A stretch of DNA of 64,000 bases from Pseudomonas protegens (GCF_013407925.2 NZ_CP060201.1:5751001-5815000); one strand, 5' to 3'; counted from the first letter of the stretch, positions 54,740 to 64,000 are shown. Notes: a model not told the origin generated them from the sequence alone. Program-made: numbers and translations.

Positions 54740-55122
54740 GGGGTGGCCTCGATGTAGCCCAGCAGCTGCGCGCGGCTGTACTGCCGGGCCCGTTGCGGGT
54801 CCTGCTCGGCCGAGACTCGCAGGTTGACCTTGAGCAGCCGCGAGTCCGGGGCCGCTTCGATCTCGCTGAACAGCCACCAGTTACGCCCGCCAAACTCCAC
54901 CTGCCGTTGCTGGCGGCCGCTGGTGCGCGGCTGCATGCCGCAGCGCAGTTCATTGAGGTAGTTGTCGGCGATCCAAGTGGCCTGGGTGCGTTCGGCCAGG
55001 TTGCCGCTGTTGATGGCCACATGCTGGATCGCACTGAACAGCGCAATCGACAGCGTGGCGAAAATCGCCAGCGCCACCATCACTTCCAGCAGGGTGAAGC
55101 CCCGTTCAGTTCGCGGTTTCAA
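54736..55122 (-). CDS. gspI: Type II secretion minor pseudopilin GspI
   Basis: A 128-residue minor pseudopilin with signature TERGFTLLEVMVALAIFATL and the family's ATWIADNYLNEL segment. Its start overlaps the gspH end by 17 bases, and its stop overlaps the gspJ ATG. It is the organiser of the GspI-J-K tip. Confidence 0.92.
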   Translation of the reverse strand: MKPRTERGFTLLEVMVALAIFATLSIALFSAIQHVAINSGNLAERTQATWIADNYLNELRCGMQPRTSGRQQRQVEFGGRNWWLFSEIEAAPDSRLLKVNLRVSAEQDPQRARQYSRAQLLGYIEATP

Positions 55123-55600
55123 GTCGGGGCTCCTGTAGGCCGTCGCTGGACAGGCTCAGCAACGGAGTGTTGCGGTGCTCGATCCACAGGGTGAAGGCGC
55201 TGGTTTCGTCACTGGACAGCACCAGCAGCTGCGGCGTGGTGCTGCGACGGCCGGCCTGGCCCAGGGTCGGGCCGGCTTCGGGCACCTCAAGGCGCAGGCG
55301 CAGGTTGTCGGGCAGGCGCTGGGCCCGCCAGTCGTGGTCGGCCAGCCATTGCCCCTGTTCATCCAGGCGCAGCACGGAGTAGGCGTCGGGTTCGATGCGC
55401 AGGCCGTAGTCGCTGTTGCTCAACACCGCCTGCTGGCGCAGCAGTTGCAGCAGCGCCAGCAGGCGATCGCCCTCGCGGCGCGCCTGCCGGCTGGCGGAGT
55501 CGGGGTTGATCAGGCCGATCATGCCCGCGGACAGGGCGATGATCAGTACCACCACCAGCACTTCGACCAGGGTGAAGCCCTTGGAGTGGGAGCGTTGCAC
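55106..55600 (-). CDS. gspH: Type II secretion minor pseudopilin GspH
   Basis: A 164-residue minor pseudopilin with signature HSKGFTLVEVLVVVLIIALS, Glu at +5. The globular part includes RLLALLQLLRQQAVLSNSDY and YSVLRLDEQGQW, as in XcpU-like proteins. It joins the I-J-K tip to the GspG shaft. It starts three bases after the gspG stop. Confidence 0.9.
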   Translation of the reverse strand: MQRSHSKGFTLVEVLVVVLIIALSAGMIGLINPDSASRQARREGDRLLALLQLLRQQAVLSNSDYGLRIEPDAYSVLRLDEQGQWLADHDWRAQRLPDNLRLRLEVPEAGPTLGQAGRRSTTPQLLVLSSDETSAFTLWIEHRNTPLLSLSSDGLQEPRLETAN

Positions 55601-55603
55601 CGA

Positions 55604-56038
55604 TCAGCGGTCCCAGTTGCCGATCTCGGCGTTCAGGCCTTCACCACCGAGCTTGCCGTCGGCGCCAAAGGAGAACAGGTCATAGCCCGTGCCGCGGGCG
55701 CCCGGCACGCGGTATTGATAGGCATTGCCCCAGGGATCGATGGGCAGGCGCTTGAGGTAACCGTCGGGGTTCCAGTTGCGTGCCGGCGGGTTGCCGCTGG
55801 GCTTGCTGACCAGGGCTTCGAGCCCTTGCTGGCTGCTGGGGTACTGGTGGTTGTCGAGCTTGTAGATGTCCAGGGCCATGGCGATGGCCTTGATATCGCT
55901 CTGGGCGGCGGCGGCCTTGGCCTGATCGGGACGGCTCATGATCTGCGGCACCACCAGGGCCGCGAGGACCCCGAGGATGACCACCACCACCATGATTTCA
56001 ATCAGGGTAAAGCCGCGTTGTTTGTTCTGAGTCTGCAC
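55604..56038 (-). CDS. gspG: Type II secretion major pseudopilin GspG
   Basis: A 144-residue major pseudopilin, the shaft subunit. The signature is KQRGFTLIEIMVVVVILGVL; the conserved LDNHQYPSSQQGLEALV, then RLPIDPWGNAYQYRVPG, and the calcium loop FSFGADGKLGGEGLNAEI-GNW complete the fold. A prepilin peptidase must cut after the Gly. It lies 16 bases after the gspF stop. Confidence 0.95.
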   Translation of the reverse strand: MQTQNKQRGFTLIEIMVVVVILGVLAALVVPQIMSRPDQAKAAAAQSDIKAIAMALDIYKLDNHQYPSSQQGLEALVSKPSGNPPARNWNPDGYLKRLPIDPWGNAYQYRVPGARGTGYDLFSFGADGKLGGEGLNAEIGNWDR

Positions 56039-56054
56039 GTAGGGGGTTCCGCAT

Positions 56055-57272
56055 TCAGGTAATCAATTGGTTCAGGCTGAGGATCGGCATCAGGATCGCC
56101 AGCACGATGATCAGCACCGAGGCGCCCATGAACACCAGCATGGCCGGCTCGAACAGGCCCACCAGCAAGGCGATGCGGTTGGCCAGTTGTTCTTCCTGCT
56201 GCTTGGCGGCGCGTTCGAGCATGCTGTCCAGCTCGCCGGAGCGTTCACCGCTGGCGATCATGTAGAGCATCATCGGTGGGAAACTGCCGTTGAGTTCCAG
56301 GGCCCGGGTCAGGCTGATACCTTCGCGTACCCCCCGGACGATGTCTTTCAGACCAGTACGAATCTTCTGATTGGCCACCACCTCGCTGGCGATGGACAGG
56401 GCGTCCAGCAGCGGCACGCCACTGCGCCCGAGAATCGCCAGGGTGCTGACAAAACGCGTGCAGTTGCTGGCCCGGATCAGCCGGCCCAGCAGCGGCAGTT
56501 GCAGCACCAGGGCATGCCAGCGCTCGCGGGTGGCGGGGTTGCGGATGGCGGCGCGGGCGGTCAGGACCAGGGCTGCCACCAGCAACAGCAGGAGCAGGCC
56601 ATAGTCCTGCAGGAAGGCGCTGCTGGCGATCAGGCCCCGGGTCAGCAGCGGCAGTTCCTGGCCACTGTCGATGAACACCTTGACCACATCCGGCACCACG
56701 AAGCCCAGCAGGAAGCCGACGATGCTGACGGCCGCCAGCATCAGGATGCTTGGGTAGAGCATGGCCAGCTGGATCTGCTGGCGGGCCGCTTGCCGGGCTT
56801 CGGTGTAGTCCGCCAGGTTCAGCAGCACCTGGCCCAGGTGTCCGGAACGTTCGCCGGCGGCCACCGTGGCCCGGTACAGATCGGGGAAGGCTTTGGGGTA
56901 GGCGGCCAGGGCCACCGCCAGGCTGTAGCCCTCCAGGACCCGGGAGCGGATGGCCAGGAGCATGCTCTTGATCCGCTGTTTCTCGCACTGCGCGGCGACC
57001 GCGGCCAGCACTTCTTCCAGGGGCAGGGCGGCCTGGACCAGGGTCGACAGCTGGCGGGTGAGCAGGGCCAGTTCGGCGCTGCTCAAGCCGCCGCCGGACA
57101 CCTGCAACAGGCCTGTGCCGCGTACACGTTTGTTCTGCGCGGCGCTGAGCTTGAGGACCACCAGCTGGCGCTCGCGCAACAGTTGCCGGGCATGACGCGG
57201 GCTGTCGGCTTCCACCACCCCGGTGGATTTTTTGCCGGCGGCGCACATGGCCAGGTATTCATAGGCGGCCAT
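56055..57272 (-). CDS. gspF: Type II secretion inner-membrane platform protein GspF
   Basis: A 405-residue polytopic protein. The cytoplasmic start (MAAYEYLAMCAAGKKSTGVV) with the DSPRHARQLLRERQL helix and the paired T2SF domains (ELALLTRQLSTLVQAALPLE and LPLLGRLIRASNCTRFVSTL) are family-typical. There are three TM helices, the last at the C terminus (VFMGASVLIIVLAILMPIL). It transmits ATPase motion to the pseudopilins. Start lies two bases after the gspE stop. Confidence 0.94.
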   Translation of the reverse strand: MAAYEYLAMCAAGKKSTGVVEADSPRHARQLLRERQLVVLKLSAAQNKRVRGTGLLQVSGGGLSSAELALLTRQLSTLVQAALPLEEVLAAVAAQCEKQRIKSMLLAIRSRVLEGYSLAVALAAYPKAFPDLYRATVAAGERSGHLGQVLLNLADYTEARQAARQQIQLAMLYPSILMLAAVSIVGFLLGFVVPDVVKVFIDSGQELPLLTRGLIASSAFLQDYGLLLLLLVAALVLTARAAIRNPATRERWHALVLQLPLLGRLIRASNCTRFVSTLAILGRSGVPLLDALSIASEVVANQKIRTGLKDIVRGVREGISLTRALELNGSFPPMMLYMIASGERSGELDSMLERAAKQQEEQLANRIALLVGLFEPAMLVFMGASVLIIVLAILMPILSLNQLIT

Positions 57273-57274
57273 GA

Positions 57275-58768
57275 TCAGTCCCTCTGGGTCACGCGTAGCA
57301 GTTCTTCAAGGCTGGTCTGCCCTTGCAACACCATGGCCTGACCGTCATCGAACAGGCTGGCGCTGTGCTTGCGCGCATGCTCCAGCAGTTCGTACTCGCC
57401 GGCGCCGGTGTGGATCAGCTGGCGCAGGGTGTCGTCGAACAGCACCAGTTCATAGATGCCCCGGCGCCCGCGATACCCCGAGTGCTGGCAGGCGCTGCAG
57501 CCCTTGGGCCGGTACAGCCGCGGCGCGGCGTCGGCGCTCAGGCCCAGGCGTTCGCAGGCGGCGGCATCGGCGCTGTGGGGCTCCTTGCACTCCGGGCACA
57601 GCAGGCGCACCAGGCGCTGGGACAACACCCCCAGCAGCGAAGTGCAGAGCAGGAAGGGCTCGATACCCATGTCCACCAAACGGGTCACCGCGCCGATGGC
57701 GCTGTTGGTGTGCAGGGTCGAGAGCACCAGGTGCCCGGTGAGGGACGCCTGCACGGCAATTTCCGCGGTTTCGCGGTCACGGATTTCGCCCACCATCACC
57801 ACGTCCGGGTCCTGGCGCAGGATGGCCCGCAAGCCCCGGGCGAAAGTCATGTCGACCTTGGCGTTGACCTGGGTCTGGCCGATCCCGGTGAGGTGATACT
57901 CCACCGGGTCCTCGATGGTCAGGATGTTGCGCTCCAGGCTGTTGAGGCTGGCCAGCCCGGCATACAGCGTGGTGGTCTTGCCGGAACCGGTGGGGCCGGT
58001 GACCAGGAGAATGCCGTGGGGTTTGTGCAGGGCGATTTCCAGGCGCTGGCGCACGTTGTCGTTGATCCCCAGGTGGCTCAGGTCGAGGCGCCCGGCCTGC
58101 TTGTCCAGGAGGCGCATCACCACCCGTTCGCCATGACTGGAGGGCAGGGTAGAAACCCGCACATCCACCTCGTGGCCGGCGATGCGCAAGGCGATCCGGC
58201 CGTCCTGGGGAATGCGCTTCTCGGCGATGTCCAGCTTGGCCATGACCTTGATTCGCGACACCAGCAGGGTCGCCAGCTCGCGGCGCGGGCGCAGCACTTC
58301 ACGCAGCAGACCGTCGACCCGCAGGCGCACCGACAGGTGTTCCTCGAAGGCTTCCAGGTGCACGTCGGAGGCCTTGCTCTTGACCGCCTCACTGAGGATC
58401 GCGTTGATCAGGCGGATGATCGGCGCGTCATCTTCCTGCTCCAGCAGGTCGGTGGTCTTGGGCAGTTGCTCGGCCAGGCTGTTGAGATCGAACTCTTCGT
58501 CGAACTGCTCGCCCAGGCCGTCGGCCACCTGCTTGGCGCCGTTCTGGCCGTCGCGGTAGTGAGCGGCCAGGCGCTGGGCGAAGGCTTCGTCGTCCAGCAC
58601 CTCGCTGCGCAGCAACGAGCCGTTGCAGCGCCGGACCTCGGCCACCACCGACAACGGCGTACTGGCGCGGCAATAGAGCACCGCGCCGTCCGGCTGATGG
58701 TCCAGCACCACACCGTGGCGGCGCGCGTAGGCAAAGGCCAGACGCGCGTCTTCGGCGGTGGCGATCAT
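57275..58768 (-). CDS. gspE: Type II secretion ATPase GspE
   Basis: A 497-residue cytoplasmic hexameric ATPase. Walker A is [17 protein letters not shown], the Asp box is [11 protein letters not shown], Walker [17 protein letters not shown], and the His box [11 protein letters not shown]. The zinc-binding tetracysteine lies at CPECKEPH and [12 protein letters not shown]. The N1E/N2E domains bind GspL. The start overlaps the gspD stop (ATGA at 58765-58768). Confidence 0.96.
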   Translation of the reverse strand: MIATAEDARLAFAYARRHGVVLDHQPDGAVLYCRASTPLSVVAEVRRCNGSLLRSEVLDDEAFAQRLAAHYRDGQNGAKQVADGLGEQFDEEFDLNSLAEQLPKTTDLLEQEDDAPIIRLINAILSEAVKSKASDVHLEAFEEHLSVRLRVDGLLREVLRPRRELATLLVSRIKVMAKLDIAEKRIPQDGRIALRIAGHEVDVRVSTLPSSHGERVVMRLLDKQAGRLDLSHLGINDNVRQRLEIALHKPHGILLVTGPTGSGKTTTLYAGLASLNSLERNILTIEDPVEYHLTGIGQTQVNAKVDMTFARGLRAILRQDPDVVMVGEIRDRETAEIAVQASLTGHLVLSTLHTNSAIGAVTRLVDMGIEPFLLCTSLLGVLSQRLVRLLCPECKEPHSADAAACERLGLSADAAPRLYRPKGCSACQHSGYRGRRGIYELVLFDDTLRQLIHTGAGEYELLEHARKHSASLFDDGQAMVLQGQTSLEELLRVTQRD

Positions 58769-60684
58769 GGTTGCCGCTGGGCGCCGGGGGCGCGCACATC
58801 GATCAGGCCCGCATCGCCCTGGCGGTTGGCGTCGAACAGGCGGTTGGCGTCGGCAGGCAACTGGCCGCCGCTCTTGCCATCCGGGCTGCGCAGGGAGCGC
58901 ATGTTGTTGTACTTGTGCTGGCTCATCTGCTCGGTGCTGGCGGCGCTGCGCAGCAGGGTCGGACGCAGGAACACCATCAGGTTGGTCTTCTCGTTGACTT
59001 CCTTGCTGCTGCTGAACAGGCGGCCGACCCAGGGAATGTCCCCCAGCAGCGGCACTTTGCTGACCTGGACCTTGACGTTGTCCTTGATCAACCCGCCGAG
59101 GACGATGATCTGCCCGTCGTTGGCCAGGATGGTGCTCTTGACCGAGCGCTTGTTGGTGATCACGTCGCTGGTGTTGATGCCCGGCGGCGCGGCGGCCAGT
59201 TCGGAGCTTTCCTGCTCGACGTTCAGGCGCAGGAAGTTGCCCTCATTGATATGCGGCGTGACCTTGAGGGTGATCCCCACATCCTTGCGCTCCACCGTGG
59301 TGAAGGGGTTGCTGGCACCGGCGGTGTCGGTGGTGTAGGAGCCGGTCTGGAACGGCACGTTCTGGCCGACGAGGATTTCCGCCGCTTCGTTGTCCAGGGT
59401 CAGCAGGCTCGGGGTGGACAGCAGGTTGTTGTTGGAGTCGCTGGACAGCGCGGTGATCAGCGCGCCGAAGTTGCTGCCGCCGATGCCGATGATCGCGCCA
59501 TCGGGCAGGTTCGGGCGCTTATCGTCCTGCAAGTTGTTGAGTAGGGTGCCAATGGACAGGCCGGCGCTGTTGAAGTTGCTGGCGGCGGACAGCTTGCCGC
59601 GGTTGCCGGCCCATTGCACGCCCAGGGCCTGGTTGATGTCGCCGCTGACTTCGACGATCGCCGCCTCTACCAGCACCTGGGCCCGGGGCCGGTCCAGCTC
59701 GTTGATGATGTTTTCGAAGGTCGCCAGCTGGGCCGGCGAGGCCATCAGCACCAGGGCGTTCTGGCTGGTGTCGGCGCTGACCAGCACCGGGCTGTCGGGC
59801 TTCTGGCTGTCGCTGCCACGGTTGCTGGATTCCATGCGCTTGCCAATGCCGCTGAGCAGTTCTTCGAGCTTCTTCGCATCGCTGTGGTTGAGCCGGCGTA
59901 CCCGCGCGGTATCGCCGACATTGGTCGGCACATCCAGGCTTTGCGCCAGACGCTGCATCTGCTGGCGGATCGGCGCCGGGCCGACCAGGATCAGGCGGTT
60001 GCTGCGCGAGTCGCCAATGGCCTTGGCGCTGGTCATCGCACTGTTGCTGTCGGCCAGGCTGTCGGTCAGGGTCTTGGCCACTTCGGTGGCCCAGGCGTGC
60101 TTGAGCTGCACGATGCTGAACTGCCGGCCACCGGCGTTATCCAGCTCGTTGATCACCAGGCGCACCCGCTCGACGTTGTTGGCGCTGTCGGAAATCACCA
60201 GGGCGTTGGAGGTGGTGGAGGGCGCCATGTAGGCGTCCGCGGCCACCAGCGGGCGCACCGCGCTGGCCACTTCGCTGGCGTTGGCGTTGTTCAGCTCGAT
60301 GACCTGGGTCACGAACTCTTCGCTGGCGCCGCTGGGCTCGGCGTGGGCCTTGGTCTTGGCTTCGGCCACCGGCAGGATCAGCACCCGGTCGCCCTGGTCC
60401 ATGGCGACAAAGCCCTGGCTGCGCAGGGCGGTGAGAAACAGCGAGTAGATGCCCTGCTGATCCATGGCGGTGCTGGACTGCACCGTGACCTTGCCGTTCA
60501 GGCGCGGGTCCAGAATCATCGTCTTGCCGGTGATCTGGCCCACTTCGTTGACCAGGTCGCGCAGCTCGGCGTCCTTCATGTTCAGGGTCCATTGCTGGGC
60601 CGCGGCGGTTTTTTCCGTGGCGTACACGGGGTTGATCAGGGTGCCCAGGGTCAGCAGGGACCCGGCGATAAATGCTCGATTCAT
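58765..60684 (-). CDS. gspD: Type II secretion secretin GspD
   Basis: A 639-residue outer-membrane secretin with a Sec signal ([20 protein letters not shown]). N0 covers about 30-100 ([20 protein letters not shown]), three N domains follow ([58 protein letters not shown]), and then the secretin core with [19 protein letters not shown] and [18 protein letters not shown] chose MNRAFIAGS at 60684, which has GGAG five bases upstream and overlaps the gspC stop (ATGA). No gspS pilotin gene is nearby. Confidence 0.95.
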   Translation of the reverse strand: MNRAFIAGSLLTLGTLINPVYATEKTAAAQQWTLNMKDAELRDLVNEVGQITGKTMILDPRLNGKVTVQSSTAMDQQGIYSLFLTALRSQGFVAMDQGDRVLILPVAEAKTKAHAEPSGASEEFVTQVIELNNANASEVASAVRPLVAADAYMAPSTTSNALVISDSANNVERVRLVINELDNAGGRQFSIVQLKHAWATEVAKTLTDSLADSNSAMTSAKAIGDSRSNRLILVGPAPIRQQMQRLAQSLDVPTNVGDTARVRRLNHSDAKKLEELLSGIGKRMESSNRGSDSQKPDSPVLVSADTSQNALVLMASPAQLATFENIINELDRPRAQVLVEAAIVEVSGDINQALGVQWAGNRGKLSAASNFNSAGLSIGTLLNNLQDDKRPNLPDGAIIGIGGSNFGALITALSSDSNNNLLSTPSLLTLDNEAAEILVGQNVPFQTGSYTTDTAGASNPFTTVERKDVGITLKVTPHINEGNFLRLNVEQESSELAAAPPGINTSDVITNKRSVKSTILANDGQIIVLGGLIKDNVKVQVSKVPLLGDIPWVGRLFSSSKEVNEKTNLMVFLRPTLLRSAASTEQMSQHKYNNMRSLRSPDGKSGGQLPADANRLFDANRQGDAGLIDVRAPGAQRQP

Positions 60685-61229
60685 GATGCTCCAGGGGGTT
60701 GCAGAGACGGTTGCAGCAGGCTCCCGCTGCCTGGCTGTGGATGAGGTTGGGCCGCGGCGGCGTCCTGGTCCTGCGGGGTCAGCAATGGCGTTTCGTGCTG
60801 GGGCAGGCTCAGGATCAGTTCCTCGCCAAAGCGTTGCATCCGCACTTGGTCGGTGCCGATCTGGCGCAGGCTGCCACCGCCCGGCAGGGGCTCGCCGATG
60901 CCATAGAAGCGGCGACCTTCGGGCGATTCGATCAGGGCCCGGGAGTGTTCCGGTTGCCCGGCCACCAGGCTGGCCACCAGGCTCAGCGGCACCCGGGGCA
61001 GGTCGCTGGAGTGCTCCGGCAACTGCACGCCGAACAGCCGGGCGATGGCTTGCGGGTCGGGCTGGGCCGGGGGTGTTGGCGGCGCAACGGAGGGCGCCTC
61101 TAGGCTCGCCGGGTTCAGGCCTTGCCGGAACTGCCAGCTGCTGTAGGCCAGCCAAGTCAGCCAGGCCGCCAGAAACGACAAGGCGCCGACCAGCAGGCCA
61201 GCGCGAAGCGAGGGAAGAAGGGCGTTCAT
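60681..61229 (-). CDS. gspC: Type II secretion protein GspC, short form without PDZ domain
   Basis: The first gene of the operon. A 182-residue inner-membrane protein with one TM helix (AGLLVGALSFLAAWLTWLAY), a Pro-rich linker (APSVAPPTPPAQPDPQ) and the homology region LFGVQLPEHSSDLP, then VPLSLVASLVAGQPEHSRAL and IGEPLPGGGSLRQIGTDQV, which contacts the secretin N0 domain. Where XcpP-like proteins have a PDZ or coiled-coil domain, this one ends in a low-complexity tail. It therefore lacks one usual substrate-contact module. No strong ribosome-binding site is seen; a TTG at 61235 is possible. Confidence 0.85.
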   Translation of the reverse strand: MNALLPSLRAGLLVGALSFLAAWLTWLAYSSWQFRQGLNPASLEAPSVAPPTPPAQPDPQAIARLFGVQLPEHSSDLPRVPLSLVASLVAGQPEHSRALIESPEGRRFYGIGEPLPGGGSLRQIGTDQVRMQRFGEELILSLPQHETPLLTPQDQDAAAAQPHPQPGSGSLLQPSLQPPGAS

Positions 61230-61329
61230 AAGCACAGCCGCCTCGGCAGGTTTTCACCTCGCCCGTGCGGCAGCACATGGGTTCTTGAATAGGGGGTTGA
61301 GCTCATGGGGGGCTTGACCGCTAACAAGG

Positions 61330-61353
61330 AGCGTGGCGCCGTGGCGCCACGCT
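61330..61353 (-). terminator. Hairpin after the first LPMO gene
   Basis: AGCGTGGCGCC GT GGCGCCACGCT is a perfect 11-bp stem 22 bases after the LPMO stop, on the minus strand. The following T-tract is weak (CCTTGTT). It could limit readthrough into gspC. Confidence 0.75.
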
Positions 61354-61374
61354 CGGGTGGTTGACGCGATTGAG

Positions 61375-62928
61375 TTACTTGACGTTCCAGGCCGACTGCC
61401 AGGCGAAACCTACGCCCGGCTCGTAGGCGTTGGCGCTGCTGGTCCACTGGGTGCACCAGCCGGCGACTGGGCCTGGCTTGCACTCATAGGTCTTGCCGTC
61501 CTTGGGTTGCAGGACCACGGTGCCGGCCTTGTAGGATTTCAGGCCATTGGGGAACACGTAGTCGTACTGGGCGCCTTCGTTACCGCCGTTGCCGCCTTCG
61601 TTGCCACCTTCACCACCGCCGGCTTCGGCCTTGAGGGTGAAGCGGGCGGATTGTTGCAGCACTTCGCCTTTCTTCGAGGTGGCCACGACCACCAGGTCGT
61701 AGTCGCCGGCGCTGACATTGTTCAGCGGCAGGGAGAAGTGCGGGGTGTTGCCGGCCGGCGCTTGCTGGAAGGCCACGCTTTCGCCCTTGGCGTTGAACAC
61801 GGTGGCTTTCACGGTGTATTCGCCGTTCTTGGCAATGGCGTTGAAATGCAGCTCGACCTTGCCGTCCTTCAGGGTGTACTCGGACTGCATGCCGGTGATG
61901 GACAGCTCGCCCGGCTTGGCTGCCTGTTCCTTGGCGATCATCACGTTGACGATCTCGCTGCCCTTGTTGACCAGGATGTTGTTCTGGCCGTAGCTGGGCA
62001 CCACTTCATCTTTGTCGTTGAGCATGCCTATCTGGTAGCCCAGCTTGGCGGCGTTGACCTTTTTCGCCAGCTCGTGCGGCCAGACGTCGGCCTTGGCCAG
62101 CTCGGCGGAGTTGATGTCCAGTACCACTTGCTTGGCATTCAGCTCGCCCTTGGCGTTGAACACGCGGGTCTTGACCTTGTCGCCGATGGTCAGCGCTTCA
62201 GGCTGCACCGAGCCGACGGTGACCCAGTTCGAGGGGATGCCGGTGTCGTTGTCGATGTCCATGTCGACCACCTGATAGAAGGTGGCGTCGGTGTCGTGGA
62301 CCTTCCAGGTCGCCAGCAGGACGTGGTAGCCGCTACGGTCGGACGGAATGGTCACGGTGTGATGGGTCTTGCCCTGGGCCGGTGCCGGGGTGTTGAGCGA
62401 AGGCCATGGCTGGTCGAGCAGCGGGGTTTTTTCGAAGGAGTCGCGGGTCAGTGGCTGGTTCGGGTTCCAGTCTTTCTTGGTGATGTAGAACTGCCAGTAA
62501 CGGGTGGCATGGCCGGCGGTGTAGTGCCAGGTGAAGTTCTGCGGGCCCGGCTTGATCTTGACCTTGGTCCAGCGGCTGGCGGTCTGCTCGTTGAGGCCGG
62601 AGAAACGCAACAGGCCACCGGCCGGGATGGTGCCGTTGGCCGGGCCGCATTGCAGGAAGTCACCGGTACAGGCTTGAGCATTGCTCGGGAAGTGGGAGAA
62701 GCCCGACTCGTTGGGGCGGCCGATGTATTCGGTGCTTTGCGGTTCGTAGGCCGCGTCGCCGCAGTTCTTGTTCAATGCGCCGCCATCGGAATGGCACATG
62801 AAGGCGCGGGACTTGGGGCTCTCGATATAACCGTGGGCCGAGGCTTGCTGGGCGGCCAGTCCCGCCGTCGCCATGGCGATGACGATCGGCAGTTTGAGGA
62901 AGGAGCGAGTCCGGTTGGAGTTGATCAT
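61375..62928 (-). CDS. Chitin-binding AA10 lytic polysaccharide monooxygenase (GbpA-like)
   Basis: A 517-residue secreted copper enzyme. The signal ends ...AAQQASA, which leaves His32 as the first mature residue (HGYIESPKSR), the first ligand of the histidine brace. The second is His140 in HYTAGHATRYW. The AA10 domain spans 32-225, two GbpA-type beta domains follow (about 230-330 and 335-430), then a Gly/Glu/Asn-rich linker (about 435-455), and a CBM5/12-like chitin-binding domain with KTYECKPG and WCTQW. It cleaves crystalline chitin oxidatively. The ATG at 62928 has AAGG eight bases upstream. The gsp operon starts about 145 bases later, suggesting the system exports it. Confidence 0.93.
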   Translation of the reverse strand: MINSNRTRSFLKLPIVIAMATAGLAAQQASAHGYIESPKSRAFMCHSDGGALNKNCGDAAYEPQSTEYIGRPNESGFSHFPSNAQACTGDFLQCGPANGTIPAGGLLRFSGLNEQTASRWTKVKIKPGPQNFTWHYTAGHATRYWQFYITKKDWNPNQPLTRDSFEKTPLLDQPWPSLNTPAPAQGKTHHTVTIPSDRSGYHVLLATWKVHDTDATFYQVVDMDIDNDTGIPSNWVTVGSVQPEALTIGDKVKTRVFNAKGELNAKQVVLDINSAELAKADVWPHELAKKVNAAKLGYQIGMLNDKDEVVPSYGQNNILVNKGSEIVNVMIAKEQAAKPGELSITGMQSEYTLKDGKVELHFNAIAKNGEYTVKATVFNAKGESVAFQQAPAGNTPHFSLPLNNVSAGDYDLVVVATSKKGEVLQQSARFTLKAEAGGGEGGNEGGNGGNEGAQYDYVFPNGLKSYKAGTVVLQPKDGKTYECKPGPVAGWCTQWTSSANAYEPGVGFAWQSAWNVK

Positions 62929-63183
62929 GGTGTATGCCTTGAGCAATTAAAAAAGAGTGTTGAAGCGCTGCGAGGGGCCGGTGATGGGGCAGTGGGACAC
63001 CCGTGATGTCCGCTGCTCCGGCAGCCTTGCCAGCGAGCACAGGCTACGTGCTGCTCCGGGGTGTTCACATGGGACGAGTACGAGAGTCAAAAGGCTCTAG
63101 AACAAGCGTTTGCCGGATTTTTCGAGGATCTGTACGACCCTTTGGGCGAGTCACTTCAGGCTTGCGCAAGCGGGCCGCTCGGG

Positions 63184-63217
63184 AAAAAAAATGAGCGTGA
63201 CGCTTGCGCGTCACGCC
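63184..63217 (-). terminator. Terminator of the second LPMO gene
   Basis: GCGTGACGC / GCGTCACGC form a nine-pair stem, followed on the minus strand by TCATTTTTTTT. It lies 28 bases after the stop at 63245. Confidence 0.9.
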
Positions 63218-63244
63218 CCAAGGAGCAACTGGGGAGTTGCTGGA

Positions 63245-64000
63245 TTACTTGAGGATCCAGGCCATCTGCCAGTGAGAGCCGGTGCCCGGTTCGTACTGGG
63301 TCGCGCCGGCCTTCCATTGCGTGCAGTAGCCGCTGTAAGGGAACGGCTTGCACTGATAGGTCTTGCCGTCCTTGGGCTGCAGCACCAGGGTGCCGGCCTT
63401 GTAGGCCTTCAAGCCTTCAGGGAACACGTGGTCGTACTTGGCCGGCGTCTCGGGAGTGGTGCCGCCCTCGTTGCCACCGCCGCCCGGGGTTTCCTCAACT
63501 TCTGGCTCGGCCTTGAGGTTGAAGCGGATGGTCTGTTGCAGCAGCTCGCCTTTCTTCGACTTGGCCACCACCACCAGATCGTACTGGCCCGCCGTCACGC
63601 CTTTGAGCGCGAGGCTGAAGTGCGGCGCATTGTTGCCACTGTCGGCCTGCTGGTGAGCAACGGTTTCACCCTTGGCATTGACCACGCTGGCGGTGATGGT
63701 GAAGTCGCCGTTCAGGGCGATGGCGTTGAAGTGCAGGTCGACCTTGCCGTCCTTGAGGCTGTACTCGGACTGCATGCCGGTGATCTTCAGTTCACCCGGC
63801 TTGGCGGCTTGTTCCTCGGCGATCAGCACGCTGTTGATGTCGCTGTGCTTGTCGACAAAGATGCTGTTCTTGCCGAACTGCGGCACCACCTGGTCCTTGT
63901 CGTTGAGCTCACCGATCTGATAGCCGAGCTTGGCCCGGTTGACCTTCTCGGCCAGGGCTTTGGGCCAGATGCTGTCCTTGGCCAGTTCGGCGCTGTCGAT
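63245..64000 (-). CDS. Second chitin-binding AA10 LPMO-like protein, C-terminal part
   Basis: The frame is open to the window end, so only the last 251 residues are seen; the AA10 domain and start are outside. What is visible matches the second half of the protein at 61375: GbpA-type domain (IDSAELAKDSIWPKALAEKV), then the next beta domain (LKITGMQSEYSLKDGKVDLH), a linker of different sequence (EVEETPGGGGNEGGTTPETP), and the chitin-binding domain (KTYQCKPFPY, YCTQWK). The two genes look like a tandem duplication, both read toward gspC. It was separately terminated at 63184. Confidence 0.88.
   Translation of the reverse strand: MDSAELAKDSIWPKALAEKVNRAKLGYQIGELNDKDQVVPQFGKNSIFVDKHSDINSVLIAEEQAAKPGELKITGMQSEYSLKDGKVDLHFNAIALNGDFTITASVVNAKGETVAHQQADSGNNAPHFSLALKGVTAGQYDLVVVAKSKKGELLQQTIRFNLKAEPEVEETPGGGGNEGGTTPETPAKYDHVFPEGLKAYKAGTLVLQPKDGKTYQCKPFPYSGYCTQWKAGATQYEPGTGSHWQMAWILK

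Noticed and set aside
57323..59338. A 671-codon plus-strand frame opposite gspE/gspD
   Set aside because: Antisense shadow; composition Gln/Gly/Val-rich and no recognisable domain.
61333..63006. A 557-codon plus-strand frame opposite the LPMO gene
   Set aside because: Antisense shadow of the LPMO; it starts at its terminator and has no ribosome-binding site.

Overview
The window looks like the chromosome of a fluorescent-group Pseudomonas. It is GC-rich, full of REP-type intergenic palindromes, and carries a single-operon type II secretion system, a TonB siderophore receptor, a NarL-type phosphorelay, YceK-like lipoproteins and many LysR/AraC regulators typical of that genus. This assignment rests on gene content recognised by eye; no search was run.

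Layout. 1-950: the end of an unknown gene, then a 680-base stretch with inverted repeats and a possible antitoxin remnant. 952-3140: a TonB siderophore receptor whose signal peptide lies in a different frame from the barrel. 3370-12037: mostly housekeeping and transport genes (Arc-like repressor, NAD-dependent semialdehyde dehydrogenase with a divergent LysR gene, LysE exporter, CPBP protease, a PD-(D/E)XK-like protein beside a leucine-rich protein, SBF transporter, AraC regulator). 12238-16836: four signalling genes joined by ATGA overlaps (GAF histidine kinase, NarL regulator, hybrid kinase, lone receiver). 17009-21017: SnoaL-like exported protein, AraC regulator, EAL phosphodiesterase, two tandem YceK-like lipoproteins, DinB protein. 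21257-26905: an amino-acid cluster (PLP gamma-synthase/lyase, permease, LysR, an odd threonine-synthase homologue, Lrp).

27156-36420 is an accessory locus: the decayed 5' end of a TpsB transporter gene, an intact 2,674-residue TpsA/CdiA-like exoprotein, a low-GC C-terminal toxin module, a probable immunity gene and an orphan ORF. 36492-43963 returns to core-like genes (frameshifted small gene, homoserine dehydrogenase-like plus aldehyde dehydrogenase pair, TPM membrane protein, GNAT, LysR, ureidoglycine-aminohydrolase-like cupin). 44192-50154 is a patchwork of small and broken genes: a stefin/cystatin-like inhibitor, an SDR remnant, a DUF2388 protein, a SRAP protein, a umuC remnant, a low-GC Sll1717-type ATPase interrupted by a -1 shift, a tRNA-Cys 3' fragment and a low-GC membrane protein next to an intact tRNA-Ser.

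50862-64000: a Bax inhibitor-1 homologue, then an 11-gene gsp operon (C to M, minus strand) preceded by two related chitin-binding AA10 lytic polysaccharide monooxygenase genes, the first about 145 bases upstream of gspC and the second running off the window end. The LPMOs are plausible substrates of this secretion system.

The most interesting items are the TpsA toxin/immunity module with a ruined TpsB partner, the Sll1717-family ATPase split at an AAAA slip site, the cystatin-like protein, the paired lipoproteins that seem to start on AUC, and the divergent threonine-synthase homologue. Three genes need exactly one extra base to read through, so assembly error should be excluded before calling them pseudogenes.
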